8,243 nt of DNA, from positions 1 through 8,243 of the forward strand of contig CALUQA010000133.1 in the NCBI GenBank assembly GCA_944322775.1. The letters run 5' to 3'. Source of the stretch: an uncultured Elusimicrobiales bacterium (lineage in GTDB: Bacteria > Elusimicrobiota > Elusimicrobia > Elusimicrobiales > Elusimicrobiaceae). The notes under the pieces were generated by a model that was given only the letters and a program-made list of their open reading frames with translations, was not told the DNA's origin and made no database searches. This document shows positions 1 to 6,212 of the stretch, one piece after another; position 1 is the stretch's first letter, and every line of letters starts with the position of its first letter. The position numbers and the translations under genes are program-made.

Positions 1-422
1 AATCTGCCCAATACAAATGGTTGCAAAGCACCCTGGCCGGCGCGGGGGAAAAATGGAAAATTGTGGTTGTGAATGCCCCCATGTATTCCACCGGTCAAAA
101 AGGGCCCGCCAATGAAGCGGCAGCCAATTTTGTTCCTTTATTTGAGCGTTATGGGGTAGACCTTGTTTTGCAGGGGGCGGAAGCCGATTATGAACGCACG
201 TTCCCCATGTATAAAGACGAACCCAACACCCGCGGCGTAACGTACGTTACCTTGGGCGGCGGCGGGGCCACGCCTACGCGCCGCGCCAGCAGCCACCGTT
301 CTACGGCGCGCTTTGTGTCTGCCTACCACTATGCAGACGTGCGCATTACGGACCGCAAACTGACCATGACCGTGTACAGCGAAACGGGCAAACAATTAGA
401 CAAAGTGGAACTCTATAATTAA
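1..422 (+). CDS. Purple-acid-phosphatase-like metallophosphoesterase, C-terminal part, probably catalytically dead (5' end outside window)
   Basis: The reading frame is open from the window edge (first whole codon at position 3) to the TAA at 420-422, giving 139 visible residues. The codons before the possible TTG start at 21 read SAQYKW and continue the family pattern Q-x-x-W-L, so the gene clearly begins upstream. The order of segments matches the C-terminal half of a calcineurin-like/purple acid phosphatase domain: QYKWLQSTL, then WKIVVVNAPMYS, then VDLVLQGAEADYERTFP, then a beta-rich tail (GVTYVTLGGGG, VRITDRKLTMTVY). Active members of this family have a histidine in the WxIVxxHxP segment and GHxHxYER in the next one, and these bind the two metals. 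Here the first reads N-A-P (72-80) and the second G-A-E-A-D-Y-E-R (174-197), so the expected metal-binding histidines are gone while the scaffold residues Y-E-R remain. I infer a pseudoenzyme or a re-purposed fold. The N-terminal metal motifs cannot be seen. It converges on rlmB across a hairpin. Confidence 0.75.
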   Translation, partial: SAQYKWLQSTLAGAGEKWKIVVVNAPMYSTGQKGPANEAAANFVPLFERYGVDLVLQGAEADYERTFPMYKDEPNTRGVTYVTLGGGGATPTRRASSHRSTARFVSAYHYADVRITDRKLTMTVYSETGKQLDKVELYN

Positions 423-435
423 GTTTTTAGCGCAT

Positions 436-469
436 AAAAAACCCGGGTGCTTTTGGCACCCGGGTTTTT
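436..469. terminator. Bidirectional rho-independent terminator
   Basis: A perfect 9-bp GC-rich stem (CCCGGGTGC at 442-450 with GCACCCGGG at 456-464) has a 5-base loop, TTTTG. It is flanked by six A on the left and five T on the right, so the transcript from either strand ends in a U-run. It lies between the convergent ends of the phosphoesterase gene (stop at 422) and rlmB (stop at 482) and can serve both. Confidence 0.9.
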
Positions 470-481
470 GTTTGCAGTGTT

Positions 482-1231
482 TTATTTTTTTAACTGTACT
501 TTAGAAAACATATCATACATGATAATGCTGGCCGCGGCCGACGCGTTTAAACTTTCCACGCCGCCATGCTGCGGAATGGAAATAATCTGGTCGCAGTTTT
601 CGGCCGTTTTTTCGCGTATGCCGGTGCCTTCGGAGCCGATGACCAGCACGGCCGGGGAGGCATAGTCCGTCTGCGTAATGGGTTGGCCGTCCATATCGGC
701 GCCATACACCCAAAACCCTTCTTCCTTAAGGTCCAAAAGCGCGTTAGACAGGTTGCTCACTTCCACAATGTTTACGCGTTCCACGGCCCCGCAGGCCACT
801 TTATACACCGCCGGCGTCAGCCCCACGGTGCGCCGCTGCGGCAAAATAATGGTGGAAAAGCCCAAGCAGGCCGCACTGCGGATAATGGCACCCAGATTTT
901 GCGGGTCGGTCATTTCGTCCACGGCAAGCCACAAGTCTTTTTTGTTCCCGTCGGATTCATACAAAGCGGTGGAAAGCTTCATCAGGCGCACGGGCTGGGC
1001 TTTGGCCAAAACGCCCTGGTGGTTGCCGCCCTTGGTCAGGCGGTCCATCATTTTTATGTCCATGCGGTCTATTTTTACGTTGTTGCGCTTGGCCAGACGG
1101 ATAATTTCTTCCACGGCGCGGTGGCCGGCTTTATTGTCCGCCACGTACAATTGCACCACGTTGCGTTTTTTGCTTTTTAACGCTTCCATGACGGCATGAA
1201 TGCCAAAAAGCGTATCTAAATTTTCACTCAT
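482..1231 (-). CDS. rlmB: 23S rRNA 2'-O-methyltransferase, RlmB/TrmH (SpoU) family
   Basis: This 249-residue protein is of normal length for RlmB. The N-terminal part (about 5-85) resembles the L30e-like RNA-binding substrate domain, starting LFGIHAVMEAL and including NHQGVLA (residues 70-76). The C-terminal SPOUT knot domain shows all three SpoU motifs: DPQNLGAIIRSA (109-120) with the asparagine and arginine, LVIGSEGTGIR (196-206), and IPQHGGVESLNASAAAS (219-235). The family transfers a methyl group from S-adenosylmethionine to a ribose 2'-OH. RlmB of E. coli modifies a guanosine in 23S rRNA, but paralogues with other rRNA or tRNA targets share these motifs, so the exact target is inferred. 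The ATG at 1231 is supported by GGAG at 1241-1238 with a 6-base spacer. The gene begins 12 bases after the pfkA stop and is the last of the minus-strand operon. Confidence 0.92.
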   Translation of the reverse strand: MSENLDTLFGIHAVMEALKSKKRNVVQLYVADNKAGHRAVEEIIRLAKRNNVKIDRMDIKMMDRLTKGGNHQGVLAKAQPVRLMKLSTALYESDGNKKDLWLAVDEMTDPQNLGAIIRSAACLGFSTIILPQRRTVGLTPAVYKVACGAVERVNIVEVSNLSNALLDLKEEGFWVYGADMDGQPITQTDYASPAVLVIGSEGTGIREKTAENCDQIISIPQHGGVESLNASAAASIIMYDMFSKVQLKK

Positions 1232-1237
1232 TTTCTT

Positions 1238-1241
1238 CTCC
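1238..1241 (-). promoter_or_regulatory. Ribosome binding site of rlmB
   Basis: The minus strand reads CGGAGAAGAAAATG. GGAG sits 6 bases before the rlmB ATG and lies within the 12-base gap after the pfkA stop codon. This supports re-initiation within one polycistronic message. Confidence 0.7.
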
Positions 1242-1243
1242 GT

Positions 1244-2344
1244 TTAGCCAATTTGGGCCGAACCGAAGCTCATGCCCACTTCCAAAGCGGTTTTAACTTC
1301 TTCGCCGTTGGGGTCCACCAGTTTAAGCTTGGAAATGGCGTCGGCAATTTTGCATTCGCCAATGGAAAGACCTTGTAAAGCCACCATGTAACCAAACTTT
1401 TGTTCCAGCACCAAATCCATGGCGCGTGCGCCAAAGCGGGTGGAAAGCCAGCGGTCAAAAGGCGTCGGTGTGCCGCCGCGCTGCAAGTGCCCCAGCACCA
1501 CCACGCGGCTTTCCACGTGGCAGGTTTGTTCCACCATGTCGCTTATTTTATAGCCAATGCCGCCCAAGCGCACCGGGTCGGTGGAAGCAGCCACCGTGCG
1601 GGTGACGGCTTGTTCGCCGGCTTCGTTTTTGGCGCCTTCGGCCGCCACGATAATGCTGAAGTTTTTGCCTTTGGCACGGCGTTCCATAATAAAATCGGCG
1701 ATTACTTTTTCGTTATAAGGGATTTCGGGGATCAGCACAATATCGCCCCCGCCGGCAATGGCCGAGCGCAAGGCAATCCAGCCGGCATAGCGGCCCATGG
1801 TTTCAATAATCATCACGCGGTGATGGCTTTGTGCCGTGGTGTGAATGCGGTCCACCGCGTCGGTGGCGACGGACATGGCCGAGTCAAACCCAAAGGTCAA
1901 GTCCGTGCAGGAAAGGTCGTTGTCTATAGTTTTGGGAATGCCCACCACCGGCATGCCCATGTCCACAAATTGTTGCGCCATGTGCAGGGTGCCGTCTCCG
2001 CCGATGGCAATTAAAGCGTCCAAGCCGTTGGCTTTAAAATTGTGCATGGCCACGGAAGACAAATCCTTGGGTTCCTGCGGCGTGCCGAACGGCTCCAACG
2101 TATAGCGGAAGGGGTTGGCAATATTGCTGGTGCCCAAAATGGTGCCGCCCAGCGTTAAAATGCCGGAGACGGCATGCTCGTCAATTTCAATAAATTCGTT
2201 GCGCACCAGGCCGTCAAAACCGTTTTTAAAGCCCAATACTTCCACCCCGTGACGCAGGGCGTTTTTGCTGACGGCGCGCACCACGGCGTTAAGGCCCGGG
2301 CAGTCCCCGCCTGCTGTTAAAATGCCGATTTTTTTAATAGACAT
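1244..2344 (-). CDS. pfkA: 6-phosphofructokinase (PfkA family, atypical Gly/Lys active site)
   Basis: A 366-residue protein of the phosphofructokinase A superfamily, which phosphorylates fructose 6-phosphate to fructose 1,6-bisphosphate in the cytosol. Visible motifs are the nucleotide/phosphate loop GILTAGGDCPGLNAV (7-21), GGDGT (115-119), PKTIDND (137-143) with Asp141 at the place of the catalytic base, the substrate segment ETMGRYAGW (181-189) and LGHLQRGG (284-291). Two positions decide the donor in this family. Glycine in GGDGT favours ATP, whereas aspartate there marks many PPi enzymes. Lysine in PKTIDND differs from the PGTIDND of E. coli PfkA and is seen in PPi enzymes and in the long group III ATP enzymes. 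The donor is therefore not settled. At 366 residues it is longer than the roughly 320 of E. coli PfkA. The start is set at ATG 2344 because GGAGG lies 4 bases upstream and the protein then begins MSIKKIGILTAGG as usual. A longer reading frame to 2392 would run into the ispH fusion gene. Confidence 0.9.
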   Translation of the reverse strand: MSIKKIGILTAGGDCPGLNAVVRAVSKNALRHGVEVLGFKNGFDGLVRNEFIEIDEHAVSGILTLGGTILGTSNIANPFRYTLEPFGTPQEPKDLSSVAMHNFKANGLDALIAIGGDGTLHMAQQFVDMGMPVVGIPKTIDNDLSCTDLTFGFDSAMSVATDAVDRIHTTAQSHHRVMIIETMGRYAGWIALRSAIAGGGDIVLIPEIPYNEKVIADFIMERRAKGKNFSIIVAAEGAKNEAGEQAVTRTVAASTDPVRLGGIGYKISDMVEQTCHVESRVVVLGHLQRGGTPTPFDRWLSTRFGARAMDLVLEQKFGYMVALQGLSIGECKIADAISKLKLVDPNGEEVKTALEVGMSFGSAQIG

Positions 2345-2348
2345 ACTC

Positions 2349-2353
2349 CCTCC
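2349..2353 (-). promoter_or_regulatory. Ribosome binding site that fixes the pfkA start
   Basis: The minus strand reads GGAGGGAGTATG, with a full GGAGG 4 bases before the ATG at 2344. It lies in the 14-base gap after the ispH fusion stop. It favours the 366-residue product over an upstream start at 2392. Confidence 0.75.
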
Positions 2354-2358
2354 GAAAA

Positions 2359-4047
2359 CTAAATAAAACGTGAAAGCCACGCCAGCAGCCACAACACAAA
2401 GAACTGGCCGTCAATCAGCGTTTCTTCCTTTACCCCGCGTGAAGCGGCGTGACTATAATAGTATATTACTATAAAAATGGTGTAGAAGTTGCCCAGCAGC
2501 AACATGCCCACCAGGGCAGGCTTCCAGGTAATTATCAAAAGCGTAATCAGTACAGCGGTCAGCAAGGTCAGCAAGGCGGCCACAGCCAGCTTGGTTTTGC
2601 CAAAGCCAAACGCTTTGTAAAAGCTTTCTTTGCCAATCATCAGGTCTTTATTGGCCGAGGTGAACCCCAGCGTAACCGAGCGCATAAACACCAAAAGCAC
2701 CGTGTAAAAAGTGGCCAAATATAAAGCCTTTCTTAACATCATGCCGTTGGCAAAGGCGGGTAAAAACGCACAGGCAAAGCCCCAGCCAAGCGCGGTAAAA
2801 AAGTCCTTAGTGCCGGGCAGAGCCAACATTTTAGATTTAATAAAGTGCCTAAACGGATAGAACAGCCCTGCGGCCATAAAAGCCGCTGCCAGCAGGAACA
2901 CTTGCAGCCCCATCAAGGCGGCCACCGCCAGTGCCAAAGCGGCCGCGGCAAAACCAACCCACGCAGGCAGACGGCCGGCAGGGCGGGTGCGGTCTTCAAA
3001 GGCTCTGTTTACGGTGGTGAGGCTGAACACAAAAAGCCAGGCAAACAAAAGGGGTTTCCATTGGGCGTGCAGGCCTTCGAGCTTTAAACACACATACGTC
3101 AAGGCAGAAGCGGCAAATGCCGTATAAACGGAGTAAGAAACCAGCTTGGCCCAAAGCCGCTGCAAAAGCCCCAAAAACGCAAAGCCGCGGTTCTTGCGGG
3201 TTTGGCGCACCCAGTCGGCCACTTGGTCAATCACCCAGTTGGGGGTGGAGGCACCTGCCGTAATAAAAATGCGTTTGGGGGCCAGCACCTGCTGCGGGGT
3301 GAGTTCTTTTTCCGTTTCAATATGCAGCACGGCGGGGGCCAGTTCTTTGCACAAAAGGGCCAGGCGCGCCGTATTGGCGCTGTGTTTGCCGCCTACAACG
3401 ATAACCAGGTCGGCATTTTTGGCCATTTGTATGGTTTCTCTTTGGCGCAGTTTGGTGGGGTGGCAAATGGTGTTGGACACTTGGCACACGTCGGCTTTTT
3501 GTTTGATTACTTCGGCCGTTTCCAAAAAAACGCTTTCTTTTTGCGTGGTTTGCGCCACTACGTTTACTTTGTCAAAATGGGGCAGTTTTTGCGCTTCCTG
3601 CGGGCCGGACACTACCGTGCCTTTGCCCTGCGTGCAGCCCAAAAGGCCGATGACTTCGGCATGGCCGCTGTCGCCCACAATTACGGTGTGATAGCCTTGC
3701 GCGGCATATTGGGAAATGACGTCATGCGCGTGTTTAACCAGCGGGCAGGTGGCGTCCACCACTTCCATGCCGCTTTGCAGTACCTCTGCGCGGAAGGCGG
3801 GCGTAATGCCGTGCGCGCGGATAACCAGCACGCCTTTTTTGTCGGCGGCTTGTTCGGGTCTGTCCACGGAGGTAATTTGCTTGGCGGCCAGCATGTCGGT
3901 CACTTGCTTGTTGTGAATCAGCGGCCCCAACGTGTAGATGGGTTTCTTGCCGGAGGCTTCCAACTCAAGCACCTTATCTATGGCCCCTTTTACTCCGGGG
4001 CAAAAACCGGCCGATTTGGCCACGGTAACGCCTTGTTCTTTGTCCAT
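2359..4047 (-). CDS. ispH: IspH (HMBPP reductase) fused to a UbiA-like nine-helix membrane domain
   Basis: The 562-residue product is far longer than ordinary IspH (about 280-320). Residues 1 to about 282 are a complete IspH, the last enzyme of the MEP pathway, which reduces HMBPP to IPP and DMAPP with a [4Fe-4S] cluster. The three cluster cysteines are C16 (GFCPGV), C101 (ATCPLV) and C195 (NTICHP). The substrate residues H45 (LIHN), H79 (RAHG), H129 and E131 (GHAEV), T168 (QTTQ), S223 and N225 (KHSAN) and S267 (TAGASTP) are all present. After a basic linker (RQTRKNRG) come about nine hydrophobic helices (302-323, 330-346, 362-380, 381-399, 413-432, 438-455, 485-508, 511-531, 547-562). This is the UbiA prenyltransferase topology. 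The loop after helix 2 reads NRAFEDRTRP (347-356) and the loop after helix 6 reads NKDLMIGKES (466-475), where UbiA enzymes carry Asp-rich motifs; both are reduced. ATG 4047 is chosen over TTG 4089 because it gives the usual short lead before the first cysteine. It is the first gene of the operon with pfkA and rlmB. Confidence 0.9.
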   Translation of the reverse strand: MDKEQGVTVAKSAGFCPGVKGAIDKVLELEASGKKPIYTLGPLIHNKQVTDMLAAKQITSVDRPEQAADKKGVLVIRAHGITPAFRAEVLQSGMEVVDATCPLVKHAHDVISQYAAQGYHTVIVGDSGHAEVIGLLGCTQGKGTVVSGPQEAQKLPHFDKVNVVAQTTQKESVFLETAEVIKQKADVCQVSNTICHPTKLRQRETIQMAKNADLVIVVGGKHSANTARLALLCKELAPAVLHIETEKELTPQQVLAPKRIFITAGASTPNWVIDQVADWVRQTRKNRGFAFLGLLQRLWAKLVSYSVYTAFAASALTYVCLKLEGLHAQWKPLLFAWLFVFSLTTVNRAFEDRTRPAGRLPAWVGFAAAALALAVAALMGLQVFLLAAAFMAAGLFYPFRHFIKSKMLALPGTKDFFTALGWGFACAFLPAFANGMMLRKALYLATFYTVLLVFMRSVTLGFTSANKDLMIGKESFYKAFGFGKTKLAVAALLTLLTAVLITLLIITWKPALVGMLLLGNFYTIFIVIYYYSHAASRGVKEETLIDGQFFVLWLLAWLSRFI

Positions 4048-4053
4048 ATGTAT

Positions 4054-4059
4054 ATTATA
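4054..4059 (-). promoter_or_regulatory. Candidate -10 box of the ispH-pfkA-rlmB operon
   Basis: The minus strand reads TATAAT followed by ATACAT and then the ATG at 4047, so the box ends only 6 bases before the start codon. No Shine-Dalgarno sequence is visible between them. If the box is used, the message would begin at or next to the ATG, that is, be leaderless. No good -35 match is seen at 16-18 bases upstream, so the call is weak. Confidence 0.4.
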
Positions 4060-4125
4060 GGAAATTACCGCCCGCCCTTGGGGAGCCAAACAAAGGCTTT
4101 TGCATGAAACGGCGGCCTAAAAAGT

Positions 4126-4131
4126 TATAAT
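4126..4131 (+). promoter_or_regulatory. Candidate -10 box of the peptidase-lipoprotein operon
   Basis: A perfect TATAAT lies 17 bases before the peptidase ATG and just upstream of its ribosome binding site. A TTGCAT at 4100-4105 could be a poor -35, but the 20-base spacing is too long for a standard sigma-70 promoter. The box lies in the 101-bp divergent region shared with ispH. Confidence 0.45.
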
Positions 4132-4138
4132 TTAAAGC

Positions 4139-4143
4139 GGAGG
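4139..4143 (+). promoter_or_regulatory. Ribosome binding site of the M3 peptidase gene
   Basis: GGAGG, inside GCGGAGGA, lies 5 bases before the ATG at 4149. It supports the start that gives an N-terminal signal peptide. Confidence 0.8.
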
Positions 4144-4148
4144 AAAAA

Positions 4149-6212
4149 ATGAAAAAATTGATGACCGTTTTAACTAGTGTAGCCGTTACCCCGGCTTTAT
4201 TTGCCGGCGCCTATGACAAATTGTTTGACAAAGGCCTGCTTCGTTTTAATTATACCGCGGCAGAACTGACCGCCCTGGAAAGTGACGCCCAGAAAGAGCT
4301 GGAGCAAAACCTTTCCGCCCTGGTGGCCGTGCCCGATGACCAGCGTACCTTTGAAAACACGCCCCTGGCGCTGGAAAATGCCTATACCAACTATTGGATG
4401 GTGGCCAAGACACTTTCGCTTTTAACCTATTTCCACCAGGACGCTGCCGTGCGCAGTGCCGCAGCCGAGCTGGAAAGCAAAGGCAGCCGCGTGAAAACCG
4501 ACGTGTTCACCCGCCGCGACGTGTACCGCGCGCTAAAAAAATATTTAGACACCAACCCTGCTTTGGAGGAAGAACAACAGCGCATGACCCACAAATGGCT
4601 GGAGCGCTTTGAGCGCAACGGCATGGGGCTGGATGACAAAGACCTTAAAAAATTTGTCAAATTGAACACCAAACGGTTGGATAAAATCACGCGCTATAAC
4701 GTCAATTTAAACAATTATCAGGACCGGCTGGAGCTGACGCGCGAGCAACTGAGCGGCATGGAAGACACCTATATCAACCGCCTGCAGCGCACCCAAGAGG
4801 GCAACTATATCGTTACGCTTAAATACCCCGACTATAACCCGTTTATGGCCAATGCCAAAGACGACCAAGCCCGCAAAGCCCTGCAAACCAAATTTGCCAA
4901 ACGCGGCGGCAAACAAAACGTAAAACTGTTGGAAGATACCCTGCTGTTGCGCACCAAGCAGGCGCGGCTTTTGGGGTTTGAAAAATACCCCGACTATGTG
5001 CTGCCCCAGCGCATGGCCAAAAATTATGAAACGCTGGAAGCGTTTTTAAAAGATTTGCAAAAGCAGGTCACGCCGCTTGCGCAGAAAGAAATGCAGCAAT
5101 ACCTGGCGCTTAAAAAAGAAATGACCGGCGTGGAAAGCCAAACCTTAAGCGCCTGGGAACTGCCGTATTGGGTCAACCAATACAAAAAACAAAAATACGC
5201 CGTAGACGATGAAAAAATAAAAGAATATTTCCCCGCGCAAAAAGTGATAGACGGCATGTTCGGCACGTTTGGCCCGCTTTTTGGCCTTACGTTTGAGCCG
5301 GCCGAGCTTCCCGCCTGGCACCCGGACGTGCAAACCTATATCATTAAAGACAGCAAAAGCGGCGAAACCATTTCTTATTTTTATTTGGACGCTTACCCGC
5401 GCGACGGCAAATATACCCATGCCGCCACGTGGAGCTTTATAGACCGCTTTCAATTGCCGGACGGCTCTTATCAGGTGCCGTCGGTGGTCATTGCGGCCAA
5501 CTTTACGCCCGCCGGCGGCGGTATGCCTGCCTTGCTTACGCACAGCGACGTGGAAACGCTGTTTCACGAGTTTGGCCACGTGCTGCAAATGTCTTTGGCC
5601 ACTTCGCGCTATGCCAGCTTGACGGGGGACAATGTGGCGTGGGACTATATTGAAACCCATTCCCAGCTTTTGGAAAACTGGGCCTGGCAGCCCCAAGTGC
5701 TTAAAAAGATTTCCGCCCATTACAAAACCGGCGAGCCGCTGCCCGACGATATGATTGCCGCTTTGGTTCGCTCTCGCCATGCAGGGGAGGCCACGGCCTT
5801 TTTGCGCCAAAACTTTTTGGGCCAGTTTGACCTGCAGGCCCACACGGCAGACAAACGCATTAACAGCACCAAAATGTATGCCCGCCTGATGCAGGAAATT
5901 ACCGGCACGCCCATGACCAAGGGCACCTACCCGCAGGCCAGCTTTGGCCATATCATGAGCCTGACCGACCCGTATGACGTGGGCTATTACGTATATGCTT
6001 GGTCTTTGGTGATTGCGGAAGATATTTTTGCCCAGTTTGAAGCCCAGGGCTTGTTTAATGAACAGCTGGGCGCCAAACTGCGCCAGTATATTTACACGCC
6101 GGGTACGGCTAAGGACGAAAACGAAATGGTGCAAGCCTTTTTGGGCCGTCCGTACAACAACAAAGCTTTCCTGAAAAGTTTGGGCGTTAAAGAAAATAAG
6201 GGGGACAAATGA
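4149..6212 (+). CDS. Exported M3A-family zinc oligopeptidase, thimet-oligopeptidase-like
   Basis: A 687-residue protein, the normal size for M3A peptidases. These enzymes cut short peptides inside a deep channel. The zinc site is HEFGH at residues 473-477 with Glu474 as the general base, and the third ligand is Glu502 in DYIETHSQLLENW, exactly 29 residues after the first histidine as in thimet oligopeptidase. The C-terminal substrate loop is also present: SFGHIM (598-603) and YDVGYYVYAWS (609-619), whose tyrosines stabilise the transition state in this family. The segment around the zinc site looks closer to thimet oligopeptidase than to E. coli Dcp, and Q480 replaces the histidine usually found in HEFGHxLH. 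The N-terminus MKKLMTVLTSVAVTPALFAGA looks like a Sec signal peptide with a cleavage site after about residue 19-21, so I infer a periplasmic enzyme. The following lipoprotein gene overlaps it by 4 bases. Its likely role is turnover of peptides in the envelope; the substrate is unknown. Confidence 0.9.
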   Translation: MKKLMTVLTSVAVTPALFAGAYDKLFDKGLLRFNYTAAELTALESDAQKELEQNLSALVAVPDDQRTFENTPLALENAYTNYWMVAKTLSLLTYFHQDAAVRSAAAELESKGSRVKTDVFTRRDVYRALKKYLDTNPALEEEQQRMTHKWLERFERNGMGLDDKDLKKFVKLNTKRLDKITRYNVNLNNYQDRLELTREQLSGMEDTYINRLQRTQEGNYIVTLKYPDYNPFMANAKDDQARKALQTKFAKRGGKQNVKLLEDTLLLRTKQARLLGFEKYPDYVLPQRMAKNYETLEAFLKDLQKQVTPLAQKEMQQYLALKKEMTGVESQTLSAWELPYWVNQYKKQKYAVDDEKIKEYFPAQKVIDGMFGTFGPLFGLTFEPAELPAWHPDVQTYIIKDSKSGETISYFYLDAYPRDGKYTHAATWSFIDRFQLPDGSYQVPSVVIAANFTPAGGGMPALLTHSDVETLFHEFGHVLQMSLATSRYASLTGDNVAWDYIETHSQLLENWAWQPQVLKKISAHYKTGEPLPDDMIAALVRSRHAGEATAFLRQNFLGQFDLQAHTADKRINSTKMYARLMQEITGTPMTKGTYPQASFGHIMSLTDPYDVGYYVYAWSLVIAEDIFAQFEAQGLFNEQLGAKLRQYIYTPGTAKDENEMVQAFLGRPYNNKAFLKSLGVKENKGDK
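6198..6204 (+). promoter_or_regulatory. Ribosome binding site of the DUF4156 lipoprotein, inside the peptidase gene
   Basis: AAGGGGG lies 4 bases before the ATG at 6209 and within the last codons of the peptidase gene. With the ATGA stop/start overlap it suggests coupled translation of the two genes. Confidence 0.65.

Noticed and set aside
2345..2392. A 16-residue hydrophobic N-terminal extension of phosphofructokinase.
   Set aside because: It overlaps the end of the ispH fusion, lacks a ribosome binding site and skips the strong GGAGG before the ATG at 2344. The hydrophobic look comes from the other frame.
4048..4089. A 14-residue N-terminal extension of the ispH fusion from a TTG at 4089.
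   Set aside because: There is no ribosome binding site for it. The extension would cover the likely promoter, and the ATG at 4047 gives the usual IspH start.
3202..4107. A 301-codon open frame on the plus strand opposite the IspH domain.
   Set aside because: The composition is typical of an antisense shadow (Gly, His and Phe rich), and the minus strand encodes all IspH active-site residues.
4104..4130. An eight-codon minigene (MKRRPKKL) in the ispH-peptidase divergent region, with AAAGG at 4092-4096 upstream.
   Set aside because: It overlaps the likely -10 box of the peptidase gene, so it would not be on that transcript, and so short a frame arises easily by chance.
4048..4148. A riboswitch or small RNA in the divergent intergenic region.
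   Set aside because: At 101 bp, with promoters facing both ways and no GC-rich hairpin followed by a U-run, there is no support for a structured RNA.
5145..6134. A 329-codon open frame on the minus strand inside the peptidase gene.
   Set aside because: The opposite strand has an intact catalytic enzyme. The antisense product is rich in His, Gly and Arg with no domain I recognise, as expected for a shadow frame in GC-rich third positions.
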